Of a DNA stretch of 64,000 nt, positions 34,186 to 45,359 are shown in pieces; the stretch's first letter is position 1; every line of letters starts with the position of its first letter. Source of the DNA: Tupaia tana (Eukaryota; Chordata; Mammalia; Scandentia; Tupaiidae); assembly GCA_026018925.1 (NCBI GenBank), contig JAKSZU010000002.1, positions 158,764,400-158,828,399 of the forward strand, given 5' to 3'. A program made the position numbers and the translations under genes. The notes beneath the pieces were generated by a model that saw nothing but the letters and a program-made list of their open reading frames with translations, searched no databases and was not told the origin of the DNA.

Positions 34186-34410
34186 CTTTTGTTTGTTTGT
34201 TTTAGATTTTTATCATAGAGCATGTATGCTCGTCAGAGATAGAAAGTGAGAAATCACCCTCCAGGAGGATGGCCACACAGCAATCCTTTCTCCTCCGTAA
34301 TATTCTAGGGATTTTGGTTGGATACACACAGATATGCCAAGTCCAAGAGTTGAACCGTGGTTGGCCAAATGGTAGTTAGCGCCTTAACCGCCATTCCACC
34401 TGCGGGCCCC
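34186..34410 (-). mobile_element. SINE-A long form
   Basis: Antisense copy: ATTTTTATCATAGAGCATG, GCTCGTCAGAGATAG, short CT block, GGAGGATGGCCACAC, GGATTTTGG, TTGAACCGTGGTTGGCC and head ending GGGGCCCGCAGGTGG. CTCCAAG/ATCCAAG near both ends is a possible short target duplication. Confidence 0.88.
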
Positions 34411-34487
34411 AGCTCCAAGTTTTAAAGTGGAACTTTGGACAGTTCCTTCATTTTCAAAGGTTCTCATGTGAGTTTATATAAATAGAA

Positions 34488-34543
34488 AAGTTTGCAAATC
34501 TGGAATGTTAGACTCAAGTTTGCAAATCTGGAATGTTAGACTC
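34488..34543. repeat. Direct tandem duplication, 28 bp x 2
   Basis: A unit beginning AAGTTTGCAAATCTGGAATG and ending TTAGACTC occurs twice back to back without mismatch. Confidence 0.92.
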
Positions 34544-34568
34544 CTGCAGTCCAACCCCTTTTTAGCAG

Positions 34569-34753
34569 AATTGACTAACCGGTTTTGAACTGCATAGATC
34601 CATTTACATGTATATTTTTTCTCAATAACTACATTGCAAAATACAGTTCTGTAAACGTATTTTCTCTTCATAAGGACTATCTTAATAACATTTCATTTTC
34701 TCTAGTTTACTTTATTGTAAAAATACCAGTACATTATACTTATACAAAATATG
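34569..34753. mobile_element. Tigger-like DNA transposon remnant, left half
   Basis: TTTTGAACTGCATAGATCCA, TTTTCTCAATAACTACATTG, ATTTTCTCTTCATAAGGACT, TTAATAACATTTCATTTTCT and TTACTTTATTGTAAAAATAC follow the order of the mammalian nonautonomous Tigger/MER44-like element. It is split here by a SINE-A and resumes at about 35007. Confidence 0.72.
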
Positions 34754-35000
34754 GGGACCAGCAGTTAGTGTAATAGCTATGTCACTGAACTCCCATGTAG
34801 TCGACCGCTGTTCGTGTCCTGGACCCGGTGGCTTAAACTCACGCCAGGCGCGTGTACGTGCATGCCCAAGATCCTGAGAGGAGAATGGAGGAGAAGGGAT
34901 AGCGGCGTGGCCATCCCCCTGGGGGGTGATTTCTCACTTTCTGTCTCTCCGTCTGTCTTTCTGGCAAGCACACGCACCCTGTAGCAAAAACCTCTCCTAT
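34754..35000 (+). mobile_element. SINE-A long form inside the Tigger-like element
   Basis: GGGACCAGCAGTTAGTGTAA head, B-box TGTTCGTGTCC, CACGCCAGGCGCGTGTACG, AGAGGAGAATGGAGGAGAAG, CCCCCTGGGGGG, CT block and CACACGCACCCTGTAGCAAA end. ACAAAATAT precedes the element and recurs at 35011-35019, marking the duplicated target. Confidence 0.94.
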
Positions 35001-35165
35001 ATATATGTACACAAAATATGTATTAATTGACAGTTCATGCCATCGGCAAGGCTTCTGGTCAACAGTAAGTTATCAGCAATTAAGCTTGCAGGAAGTCAAA
35101 AGTTTTATATGTATTTTTCACTGTGCAGGGGTCAGGCCCCTAATTGTTCAAGGGTCAACTGTACA
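35001..35165. mobile_element. Tigger-like DNA transposon remnant, right half
   Basis: AAAATATGTATTAATTGACA, GTTCATGCCATCGGCAAGGC, TTCTGGTCAACAGTAAGTTA, GGAAGTCAAAAGTTTTATAT and the terminal TTGTTCAAGGGTCAACTGTA complete the element interrupted at 34753. Confidence 0.75.
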
Positions 35166-37750
35166 TTAATATAGTAGCTACACACAAAAGCTCCACTCTA
35201 ACAGATCTATCCGTGCCCATACTGCAGGCATTATTCATGCATGTGCCCCTTGCTCATTCTCCAGTTGCCTAGCTTGTTCGGTCCATTCCCACCTATGTCA
35301 TCGGGTCTGTCTGCTTAATTAATGCCTCAAAAACTAATCTGAGATGCTCTCTCCTTCTCCTTTATCAGTACTTAACCACTTTACCAACACTCTTACCCGT
35401 TTCTCTCAATTATCAATAGGTATATGCTTTCTTTTGTTATCTCTTTTTGCATGCCTTTCGTCCACCAATTACATAGCTTTGTGGAGGTCATACACATGAG
35501 TTTAATTTTCTTTGAGTGGGATGAAAATCTAACATCGCACTATATACACAGCAGGCATTTAATAAGTATACAATGCTGCTTATACTATTTGCTTATTTAT
35601 TCAATCTCTTATTTCTTGAGTCATGGACCTAATATTTACTCTGTGTGTGTGTGTGTGTGTATGTGTGTGTGTGTGTGTGTTTTAAACCAAAGGGTAAATG
35701 CATATGTTTTAATGGCACAGCAAGCTTCCAAACTTCAGTCTTATACAATAGGAATCTTGCTGAAATATATGGGCATTGAAAAGTAGAGGAAGAAGTGGCA
35801 GTCAGGAGTTAAGTCTTTTGAAAGGATGAGGGCAACAGTCATGAAAGAATCTATGCAAATCTACGCAGCCTTTCTCCTGTACCTAGATAGCACGGATCAC
35901 AAATCCTCTAAGTCTCCATTAACAGCCCCCATTTATTCATTGCTGACTGAATGAGACTCAAATTTCACAGCTAATTAAGATGAGAACCTGGAATTCAGAT
36001 GCAAATCTGTCACCGACTATGCTATAATTCTATATTCAGTTAATATTTTTAAAAGGATTTTGCATGTATTATTTAATCACGTTTTATATTAATATCAATA
36101 AATCAGAAGGAACTGGGACATTTCGTTGGTCCAAATCTTCAAGTAATCAAATCAGTTATCCCTTAGTGGAGAACCTAAAGTATAACCCAGTTATAACTAC
36201 ACGATTCTTACGTCTCATTTAAATAGGTTTATATGGTCCCACATTGCTGGTTGTGTATGCATTAAGTGTATGCATCAAGTACAAGGCTATCGTTTTTCTT
36301 GTTTTTTTTTTTTTTTTTAGTCCATGGAAGCTGTCTCTTGCTAAACAGAAGTTCCCCCAGGTACTCACTTTCTCTCTGCAGAGATGCTTAGGGCCCCACA
36401 GGACATGCATCATGAGTTATACATGCCAATGGTCTAAGGTGACATTTCAAATCAGCTCTTATTATATTACCCTTTGGAGAACAATGGAAATGCTACTCAC
36501 ACAATGCAGGCTCAAACAATCTCTGCTTGTGTGTGTTTCCTTAAAGGTAATAATAATAATAATAATACGAAAGCAGAGCTGGGAGTGAGGGACTCTAGTT
36601 TACAAATACCGGTTTACAGAAGCTGCTTCATACTAAGTTCCAAAATGAGTCAAACAGAAATGGAATGCTGAACAATTAAGATTCTCTCCCCATAAGCCCA
36701 TCTCTATCATTTTATTAAAGGCTACTGGGAAAACCCTTACTGAATAACTAATTCTAAATTATATTCGATGAAAACAAATTAATGTAATAATTTTCTTTCT
36801 GAAATTAATTTAAATCTCTGCGGATGCTGCAACAAATTTAGTCTTTACTATGCATACAAAAAGTTATGAAAAGCCTTATTGCACTCGCCGCTTTAGGCAA
36901 AGATTCATTGTTTCACAGTCACTGGTAATGGCCATTATCTCAATTTAGCAAACTTGCTTTAATCAATCATTTTTGCCTATATGGCTTAAATATGTAAAGT
37001 CCCTCTGTATTTTGTCAGTATAGATAACACACCTACTGAGATGCTATCGGTTACAATGTGTACTGTTTCCAGAAGACTGTCTTTTATTCTAGAAATTATT
37101 TCCCATGTGTATTTTTTTCCTCCAGTTTTATTCTTGCCATTTGAGTTCAAACACAGGAAATACAGTCTGCATGAATATTGTGAAGTTCAGATGTTGCTTT
37201 TAGTTGATTATTTAAGTGCAAAATGAATCATCTGCATTTATAATGGGGCTATTTCATTAAGTGATTACCCACTTTTACTTTAGAAATGTTTCAAATTTAT
37301 ATAATGTCTGAACGTCTACACTAAAATTGTCCTTTTCTTCCACTTAATCAAAATAATGCAATAAGTAGGATTTAACAATATATTCAAATCAAAAGCACTT
37401 TTTCCAGGGCTTAAAAATTCCATTTACAGCTCATCTAACAATAACACTTATTAATATGTAAAATACTAAATTGAGAAAAAAATTAATTGAACATTCGCAA
37501 ATATTTCTGATGGCATGAGAAAAGAAAGTATTAGGAATAAATATATTCAGATGTTAGAAGAGTTCAGGGGTAAGCGAAGTGCCTTGTACTTAGGACAGTG
37601 GCCAAACATGTGTGTGTTCTACATATGTGTACCCAGGATGGGACCTTACAGTCAGAGAAGAGAGGAATGTCCCCTTTTGGACTTAATCTCAGGTTGACGT
37701 ACTTGCCTAACCCTAAATCAAGCCCTTTAAGTTCATTTATCCTGTGCTTA
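35166..37750. other. 2.6-kb SINE-free stretch
   Basis: Contains a (TG)n tract at 35641-35680 and an (AAT)n run at 36547-36567, with a T-run at 36302-36319. A 120-codon frame at 35424-35786 is extended by the TG tract, and a 114-codon frame at 36244-36588 by the T and AAT runs; neither has a domain. No other repeat recognised. Candidate region for conserved non-coding DNA. Confidence 0.4.
35641..35680. repeat. (TG)n microsatellite
   Basis: About 20 TG units with one TA interruption at 35660-35661. Confidence 0.93.
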
Positions 37751-37751
37751 C

Positions 37752-37815
37752 TTTTTTTTTTAGAGAGTTTTTTTTTTTTTTTCTTTTCTTTATAGGGCAC
37801 GTGTGCTCTCTCCTA
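37752..37815 (-). mobile_element. SINE-A long form, 5'-truncated stub
   Basis: T-rich start, a duplicated TAGAGAGTTTTTT-like segment, then CTTTATAGGGCACGTGTGCT, the inverted terminal block, after which unrelated sequence begins. Only about 60 bp survives. Confidence 0.78.
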
Positions 37816-38100
37816 GAGAGTTTTGTTGAGACAAATGCAGATATGTCTACCTCCAGGGCAAGATAAGACCCTGGATGACCTGAATCAGGGTCCTGACTGC
37901 AGTATGGTTCTTGTCCCCACTAAGGCTCTCATGAACTGAATTCCACCAACTGGAAAATTCTTTCCAGGATCTAAAAACATTTGAACCAGGGGATTGGCCC
38001 TCATACAGAAATGGAGATGATCTGCTAGAACGTCTCGTGTAGACAGGTCTTGAAAACCTGCCTTATTGAGAAAGTGTGAAAAGTCTCTCACAAAAGTCTC
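37816..38100. other. Unassigned sequence
   Basis: GC-balanced; a 68-codon minus frame at 37885-38091 has no recognised domain. Confidence 0.4.
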
Positions 38101-38170
38101 TCATGCCAGCAGGGGGTAAAGTGGTTAAGGCACTGGATTCCTGGACCTGGCAGCTTGACACTTATGCCAG

Positions 38171-38213
<43 letters not shown>

Positions 38214-38363
38214 CAAAACCCAGGAGGAGAATGGAGGGATGAAGGAGAAGTGGTTGCTGTGTGGTCATTCCCCACCAGGGGTGGGGGTTGTTTCTCACTT
38301 TTCCTCTCACTTCCTCTGGTGAGCATATGTGCCCTATGGCAAAAACCTTGAACAAAAACAAAA
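38101..38363 (+). mobile_element. SINE-A long form with deleted B-box and expanded TG
   Basis: CCAGCAGGGGGTAAAGTGGT head runs into CTGGATTCCTGGACCTGGCA, so the segment containing the anticodon-like region and B-box is lost. (TG)n at 38174-38207 sits at the native GTGTGTG position of the element. A perfect ACAAAAGTCTC duplication flanks it (38090-38100 and 38364-38374). Confidence 0.92.
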
Positions 38364-38721
38364 ACAAAAGTCTCCTACAAAAAGTCCACTGGCTTTACAC
38401 TTGCTCTTTTTGCAACACATTAGGTCTCAGCTGCTATGAGAACAATACAATACCTGCAACGGCCACTTACAGACTGCTTTCTTCTTCCTTCCTTCCCTCC
38501 CTTTCTGCCCCCTTCCTTTAAATTCTACACACCTGTAATCTTGGGTTGTGGGGTATGACAAGACTGAAGCTGTAAACCTTTTTCAATGTTAAAAAGAACT
38601 TTAACATATTCAAACAGAGGAAGGAAGGCATACCAGGGACCCTGATAACATTTTAACAGCACCGAGTAACTCACTACCATAGGCCGTTGTTTATTTCCTC
38701 TGCTCTCTCTTTCGCTTCGCT

Positions 38722-38804
38722 TCTTTTCTTTTCTTTTCTTTTCTTTTCGCTTTTCTTTTCTTTTCTTTTCTTTTCTTTTCTTTTCTTTTCTTTTCTTTTC
38801 TTTT

Positions 38805-38856
<52 letters not shown>
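38722..38856. repeat. (TTTTC)n followed by (TC)n
   Basis: About 18 TTTTC units with one GC-interrupted repeat, then about 16 TC units. The K/E/R-rich minus-strand frame (73 codons) and the F/L/S-rich plus frame (87 codons) are both products of the repeat. Confidence 0.95.
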
Positions 38857-39399
38857 GAATCTTGCCATTTTATATTTCTTTGTTTTTATAGCCACCTACT
38901 TTTCCCTTCTGGTTCTGATTGTAAAATCTAATACTGTGCACTGGTTTTAGGTAGGCCCGCTGTGTCAACAGAAAGGGAGAAATATTCTGGCTTCTAACCT
39001 GACTCCATAGTTAGCAGGAAAAAGTTCACATCGTATTTTAAGCATCCAATTTTCCTAAGAGAGTAATTTAAGCATGAAACCCATGTAAGCAGGGAATTCA
39101 AAACCAATAAAATTTAATGTTAAAATAGAAAAAAAGATGGGGTGGAGGGTCAAAGATTGAATGAGTCATTGGAAAAATGTTATAAATACATACTTTAGAG
39201 TTAGCAAAATAAAAAGCAATCAATGAAGCAAACCCTTGTCATCGAATCTATTTTTCATTAGTAGTTGTCAACATTGCTCAACTAATATCATTTGTCCAAA
39301 GGAAGTGTTTCTGGATCTAGCTCACTATGAAAAAAAAAAAAAATCTTTCAAAGTTACCTTGCTTTGTGTTAAATAGATGTCAACTCTCTTAACATTTTT
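38857..39399. other. Unassigned sequence
   Basis: AT-rich; a 13-A run at 39331-39343. Nothing recognised. Confidence 0.4.
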
Positions 39400-39701
39400 A
39401 ATTACTAAATAATAACTGTATGTATTTACCAGAGTACACTACAGTATGTGTAATGACTATATCAAAGTAATGAACACAACCATCTTCTCAGCTATTGGTT
39501 ATTATCGTGTTGAGAATATTCAAAATCTCCTTTTAGTTACTTTTAGTAGTTGCCACCTCTATTTTTCAAACTCTATTTTATAACATAGAAATTACTCCTT
39601 TTATCTACAACTTAGTTCATGTTAACCAATATCCCTGTATTCTCTGTCCCATCCTTCCCAGTCTCTAGCAGTCATTCTTCTTCCTTCTACCTTTAACATG
39701 T
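39400..39701 (-). mobile_element. L1 3' UTR region, part 1
   Basis: Antisense L1 landmarks: TGTGTAATGACTATATCAAA, GTTGAGAATATTCAAAATCT, AACCAATATCCCTGTATTCT, CTGTCCCATCCTTCCCAGTC, TCTAGCAGTCATTCTTC. The element is interrupted by two SINEs and continues at 40225. Confidence 0.8.
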
Positions 39702-39944
39702 CTTTTTTTTTGTTTTTGCGGGCATCCACCAGACAGTGTCAGAGAGACAGTGAGAGGGCAAGTGGGAAATCACCTCCAGGGGGCATGTCTATGTCAAAAT
39801 CCCTTCTCAATTTTGCTCCTGGGATTTTGGGCATGCCCAGAACACACCTGGCATGATTTTTAAGCCACTGGGTTTTAGGACTCAAACTGCAGTCAACCTT
39901 GTGGAAGTCCAGAGCCTTAACCACCATGCCACCTGCTGGCCCCA
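39702..39944 (-). mobile_element. SINE-A long form inside L1
   Basis: T-run, GCGGGCATCCACCAGACAGT, CT block, CACCTCCAGGGGGCATGTC, GGGATTTTGGGCATGCCC, CTGGCATGATTTTTAAGCC and a head ending GGGGCCAGCAGGTGGC on the complement. The GTGTGTG motif is deleted. Confidence 0.9.
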
Positions 39945-39962
39945 GGTCCTGGTTTTTTGTTT

Positions 39963-39997
39963 TCTATCTATCTATCTATCTACCTATCTATCTATCT
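39963..39997. repeat. (CTAT)n tetranucleotide repeat
   Basis: About 8 CTAT units with one CTAC variant, adjoining the A-tail side of the next SINE-A copy; it may have grown from that tail. Confidence 0.93.
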
Positions 39998-40221
39998 TAG
40001 TTTTGCTATAGCGTGCGTGTGTTCACCAGAGAGACAAAGAATGAATCACTCCCCACGGGGGATGGCCATGCCACAATCCCTTCTCCTTTGTTCTCTCAGA
40101 ATTATGGCACACATGCACACATACCTCGTATGATTTGCAAGCCACTGGGTCCAGGACTCCAGTCTCACAGTCAGTCATGTTAGATCCTGGCACCTTAACC
40201 TCCACACCACCTGCTGGGCTC
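39998..40221 (-). mobile_element. SINE-A long form inside L1, second copy
   Basis: GTTTTGCTATAGCGTGCGTG, short CT block, CACTCCCCACGGGGGATGGC, GCACACATGCACACATACC, and head ending GAGCCCAGCAGGTGG on the complement. Same orientation as the neighbouring copy. Confidence 0.9.
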
Positions 40222-40224
40222 TGT

Positions 40225-40580
40225 AGATTTTAAAGCAACCTCCATACCATTTTCCATAATTGCTATGCTAATTTACAGTTCCCACAGACAATGTGAAAAG
40301 AGTGCCTTGTATGCCACATGTAGGCCAGCATTTGTTATTTTTTGTCTTTTTAATAACAGTCATTCTAACTAGGATGATCATATCTCATTGTGGTTTTGAT
40401 TTGCCTTTCCCTAATGATAAGTGATGTTGAGAATTTTTTCACATATTTGGCCATTGTGTGTCTCCTTTTGAGAACTATTTACATAGGTCGTTTGTCCATT
40501 TTAAAATCAGGTTTTTTTCTATTGTTGTTGCTAAGTTGTTTGAATTCCTTGTATATGAGTGTGATTAGAATTTTATTTAA
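40225..40580 (-). mobile_element. L1 3' region, part 2
   Basis: AACCTCCATACCATTTTCCA, TTTACAGTTCCCACAGACAA, TTTGTCTTTTTAATAACAGT, TCTCATTGTGGTTTTGATTT, CCTTTCCCTAATGATAAGTG, GATGTTGAGAATTTTTTCAC and GAATTCCTTGTATATGAG are an almost textbook antisense L1. The L1 sequence normally between this and part 1 is missing. A 64-codon frame here is spurious. Confidence 0.92.
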
Positions 40581-41080
40581 ATAGTCAATAACTGTCTATG
40601 TGACTTTATTGAAAGTATCCAAATAAAGAATTTATAGTCAAAACGCTCTAATTCAGAATTGAGAATAGCTTACAAATCACATATTAAAATTAAAATGTGA
40701 GCTTATGTAGGTAGATTAAACAGAGATGCATAATGACATAAATAATAGATGGGCAGACAATATACAGCAGTATTCTGTAGTTGATATTATATTGATTTTA
40801 TTTAAGGGAAGTCTGTGGTATTGAATTAGTAACATATTTTAATCATTCTAGTTTTGTAAGAATCAAATTAATGCTTTCTTTAGTTTTCTAGATCTTGATC
40901 TGATTATGAATTCATTTTATGAACATGTATCTATATTTTATATCCATCCAGAAACTACCAAAGCTTATCCTGCTCTGCAGTGCTGGTGGGGGTGTTGGAA
41001 ATGTGTGTGCTGGGATTGCATCTAGACTTCAGGGGAAATAGCACTTTATCTGAGGATTTGACTTTCCCAGGCCTAAGCTT
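40581..41080. other. Unassigned sequence
   Basis: AT-rich, no further L1 landmark recognised. Confidence 0.4.
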
Positions 41081-41368
41081 TAATTAATTAATTAATTAAT
41101 TTATTTATTTATTTTTAGAGAGAGATCTTTGCTGTAGGGTGTGTGTAGTTGGAGAGACAGAGACAGAGAGAAAGTATGAAATTATCTCCTGAGGGGATGG
41201 CCATACCGCAATCTCGTCTGCTCCCTTCTCCTCTCCGGATCTTGGGCATGCACACACGCGCACACACACACATCCGGTGTAAGTTTTAAGTCACCAGATC
41301 CGGGATTTGAACTCTAGTTGACTACATGGGAATCCAGCAATATAACCATTACACCATCTGCTGTTCCC
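41081..41368 (-). mobile_element. SINE-A long form
   Basis: A TTAA/ATTT-rich tail (41082-41113), GAGAGATCTTTGCTGTAGGG, CT block, GGGGATGGCCATACCGC, CCTCTCCGGATCTTGGGC, CACACACGCGCACACACACA and head ending GGGGAACAGCAGATGG. Full length. Confidence 0.93.
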
Positions 41369-41862
41369 CTTAACTTCATTTTTTACATCCTGATGATAAC
41401 TCCCATTTACCTGCTCAAAGAGCTGTTTATAAAGGCTAAAATATAATGGAATTAGTGTGCTTTCGTAAAATAAGCAGAGCTACCAAACAGCATATCTTAT
41501 TAGTTTATTATAATTTATATAGACGGCATTATTTTACTGGAATTACAGAGAAATTGTGAATGAAATAAACACTATTTTGTTATGATCTTCTTAGTGACAT
41601 AAGAAATGTCTGCTAGTTTGGACAGAAAGAACAAGTTCCCAAATCTAAAAGAAAACAAAATAATCTAAATACATTTTCTGATCATCATGATAGGTCACTT
41701 ACTTTTCACTCATGATTTATTTTCTCTACCTAAACACATAGATTTGTTATCATTATCATCTTGGGTCAAGGAATTGATGAAATGTTTGTCACTGATATAG
41801 TGATATGTTGATAATGCTTTAGTCAACATAAATATATATTTTACAATTTACTCAATTTGAAA
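41369..41862. other. Unassigned sequence
   Basis: AT-rich, nothing recognised. Confidence 0.4.
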
Positions 41863-41875
41863 AATATATAACACA

Positions 41876-41881
<6 letters not shown>

Positions 41882-41906
<25 letters not shown>

Positions 41907-42163
41907 TTTTTGGAGAGGTTTTTGCTATAGGGTGCATGTGCTCGCCAGACAGACAGAGAGAAACAGAGAGACAGAAAGCGAGAAATCACCCCCCAGGGGG
42001 GATGGCCACGCCGCAATCCCTTCTCCTCCATTGTCCTCTTGGGATCTTGGGCACGCACACACACGCACCCGGTGTGAGTTTTAAGCCACTGGGTCCGGGA
42101 TGCTAACCGCGGTCGACTACGTGGGAGTCCAGCGACATAGCCATTACGCTAACTGCTGGTCCC
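41882..42163 (-). mobile_element. SINE-A long form, young copy with 19-bp target duplication
   Basis: All blocks are intact, including CCCCCCAGGGGGGATGGCC and a CpG-rich head. AATATATAACACAATTTCT is repeated perfectly at 41863-41881 and 42164-42182. The A tail (T-run on this strand) has single-base interruptions. Confidence 0.97.
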
Positions 42164-42182
42164 AATATATAACACAATTTCT

Positions 42183-44454
42183 AATTGGCTAGATTATTCA
42201 TATTTTATAAAAATTATTGAATTATATCTAGTTCATATTCTGATATGTAACTTTTCCCGAATATTTAAAAATATATTTAAACCAGAGGATAAAATGCAAA
42301 CATTCTAGATAACATCCCACAACTTACACTTTATGACTCAGTTTTTGAGACATTATCTTTGTGTCGTGTTATTTTATTGTTATTAGTATGACAGTGGCCA
42401 GGAGCATCCCCTCAGCCCATTAGAGGCGTGGTAACCAGATAATAACCACTTCTTGGATGTGTCAGTTATAGTGTCACAAAGAATCCAAAGGTCTAGAGAT
42501 GACAAAGAAGCGTTTAATGAGGATTGCGTATTTCCTCAGTCAACCTAGATTAACTTTGAGAGATTATTTTATATATAATGAAATTATAAACTCTTTATAG
42601 TCAGGCTAATTTTAAAACTTCATAGTAGTCTTGATCTTTAGCAGATGGAAAGCTGAATTTTTAAAAAAAAAAGTTGAAAGAGTTAAAGAGCTCAAGCAAG
42701 AATTCTCACACTTTAAATATGGAAAGTTGCGCTCAAGGCACACAATGCTTACAGCGGTATGTAAAAGTGGGATATTGATAAAGGTAGAGAACATTAGCAG
42801 GTCCTCTCCTTCAAGAGACTCTTACATCCATTAAACTTTCAAGGCAACTGATGAGAAGTAAAATTTCTGTTAACAATCAGTTCTAAACTATGAAATGAAC
42901 CAATTTACAACTCTGTATATCTCAGTAATGACTATGTGCTTATTTAACCATAAAATCTATAAAACACACCCACAGAGACAAGCAATTCAGCAGCAATAAA
43001 GCTATAGAAATTGCTGTAGGTAGTCGATAAAATAATGCTGAATGGGATCCATTCTTATTCAGGTAAAACTGTACCCATTTGTCTGTAAACTACTTTTTTC
43101 CAGGATCTTTTTCAATTATCTCTCAGTGAAAAAGGACAAATTCCCTTGTCTTAGACCTTTGCTTTAATGAGAGCATTAATTTGAATTCTCAGTACATTGG
43201 CTACATTGTGTTAGTTTATTAGGCAATAATGCACAGAGTCACTTCATCAACCAAAGTTAATATTCTTTGTGTTTTTAATTAGATTTGTAAAGAAAAGAAA
43301 GAACAGGTAAAAATGTTAGATTTACTTCAAAAGTAATTCTAAACCTGGCCTAGATTAAATGTACACAGGGAATAGAGTGACAACTGAGTACTGTGGAGAT
43401 GTTGAATCATTAAGATATGTTAGTGAGAACTGTATTTCAAGACATACGATTTTATATTATACCATGGTAAAGCTCCAGCTTTGAAGGAGTTCCTTTAGTT
43501 GTAGATTATTGCCATTTTATGCACTATAGACATTTAGCTAAACAGCCTATTGAGACAACAAGACCATGCTCTCATAGATTTCATGAAGACAAATGAAATA
43601 CACTACATAAAAAGATGTAAAATAACATTTGCAATTTAATGATAAGTAATATTTTACTAATAAGATTTTAAAGGCTGTTAGTTTGAAAATACAGTTTCCT
43701 ATGTGAATTTACCCCTGTTGTCTGAAATGCAAGCCAGGGATATTGCTTTCAACGTACAGTCACCAAGTCCGTGGTTTAAGGTGACGCTCAGAATGTCCCA
43801 AGTCACTTTCAGCGTTGCTCATCTTGAAAAGTAAAATTAATCAATTAAATGCTATTGGATCTGATCTAAAATAACATCAACTTCTCATTAAGAGTTGCCA
43901 AAGCTAAAAATAAAATTTCTTTTCCACTGTTTTCCCTCTAAGGTATCACTTTGCTAACATAGATGTTACAGACTCAGCTCCGTAGAGAGGAATTTTATTA
44001 CCTCCGTATCACAAGTTTTCTATAGGATGGGCCTCCTGTGCAGAACATCTCAGTGTAAGACTTTCTTTCTTATATTTGAAACCTGGGCTGAATTTGGTCA
44101 CCCAAGCTGGCTTTTGTTTTAGTTCACAGTTAATTGTCATAAAGGAAGTCTTGAATATCACAATCTTAAAAGTAATCTTTAAATACCACAAAAAGGCAGT
44201 GTATTGTTTTGCACTGTATAGTGTTATTTTGTGAGAGAAAGGTCACAATTATTTTAAAAACTCATTATAAAGTGTTGGGTATATGAGTCCCTTTGCCTCA
44301 TTTCTTTTTAAAATCAAATGGTCCATCTATTAGCTGAACACTGACAGTTTATTTCATTTCAGAAAACTTTCCTAAAGTATTACTACGAATACTATTATTA
44401 TTAATGTCAATACTTCTTCTCCAATTTCAACAAATAATAGAAATAGATGATCTG
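42183..44454. other. 2.3-kb SINE-free stretch
   Basis: No repeat recognised. Frames of 60-67 codons (42612-42834, 44009-44191) have no domain and the sequence is AT-rich. Possible conserved non-coding content. Confidence 0.4.
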
Positions 44455-44640
44455 AGAGCTTAATCAAGGATGAGCACTTTTATTTCATCCTCACAAGAAT
44501 TCTAAGAGGTAAGTAATAGTATGTTCTTCATTTTACAGACATGGAAGCAATAGATTAAGTAGTTTACACATGACTAGTAATTCAGAGCTAACACTCAAAA
44601 CAAGGTATTCTTACTTTGTACCACCATTCCTCATTCCTAA
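44455..44640 (+). mobile_element. MIR element
   Basis: TTTATTTCATCCTCACAAGA, TTCTAAGAGGTAAGTAATAG, TTCATTTTACAGACATGGAA, GATTAAGTAGTTTACACATG and ACTAGTAATTCAGAGC match the MIR 3' core in order. Confidence 0.82.
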
Positions 44641-44979
44641 ACCACCATGACACCCGTTAACATGAATGGGAGCCATCCCGAGGCTGCTTACCACACATGA
44701 TGAAAACTTCCTGGAGATGATTTACATTTCCTGTAACATCTTAATAACTGAGTCTCAGAGTGAGAGTTCTAGCTTTGTTCTTTCTACTGAGAAATTACTT
44801 AATAGTAAGAAAACAATTTCACTTTCTTTCAAACCCAGTTACACACTCCTGTTTTGTTTATGTTATAAGATGATGATTGTCATGTATAACCTTTTCTTTA
44901 ATATGAAGGTTTTTAGGTCATTATTTTTGTTAATCAATTATTTTCTATTTAAATTTTAAAATAATATCTTATATTTTCC
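44641..44979. other. Unassigned sequence
   Basis: A 97-codon frame (44666-44959) has an AT-rich, hydrophobic tail typical of chance frames and no domain. Confidence 0.35.
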
Positions 44980-45238
44980 TTTTTTTTTTTTTCTTTTTTG
45001 GTTTGGTTTTTGCCACAGGGTACATGTGCTTACCAGAGAGAGACAAGACAGTGAGGGAAAGTGAGAAATCAGTCCTTAGTGGGGATGGTCACTCCATAAT
45101 CCCTTCTTGTCCATTCTCCTCTTGGGATTTTGGGCATGCATGTACACATGCCCAGAATGATTTTTCAAGCTACCTGGTCCAGGGCTTGAACCACTGTCAG
45201 TCATGTGGTCCTAACTAGCATGCCAACTGCTGGACCCA
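44980..45238 (-). mobile_element. SINE-A long form
   Basis: T-run, GGTTTTTGCCACAGGGTACA, CT block, GTGGGGATGGTCACTCC, CTCTTGGGATTTTGGGCATG, AGAATGATTTTTCAAGCTA and a head ending GGGTCCAGCAGTTGGC. The head is about 12 bp short near the A-box. Confidence 0.9.
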
Positions 45239-45359
45239 ATTTGTTATATTTTCTATTTACTTGTACAACTTATCTTAGACTTATTAACTCATTCCTTATG
45301 GATAACATATGGTGGAAGTAATATGATGTCACTTTTAATATTGATTTACAAAAAGATCA
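45239..45359. other. Unassigned gap
   Basis: Short AT-rich spacer. Confidence 0.4.

Noticed and set aside
38674..38950. Lys/Glu/Arg-rich and Phe/Ser/Leu-rich frames
   Set aside because: Products of the (TTTTC)n and (TC)n tracts on the two strands.
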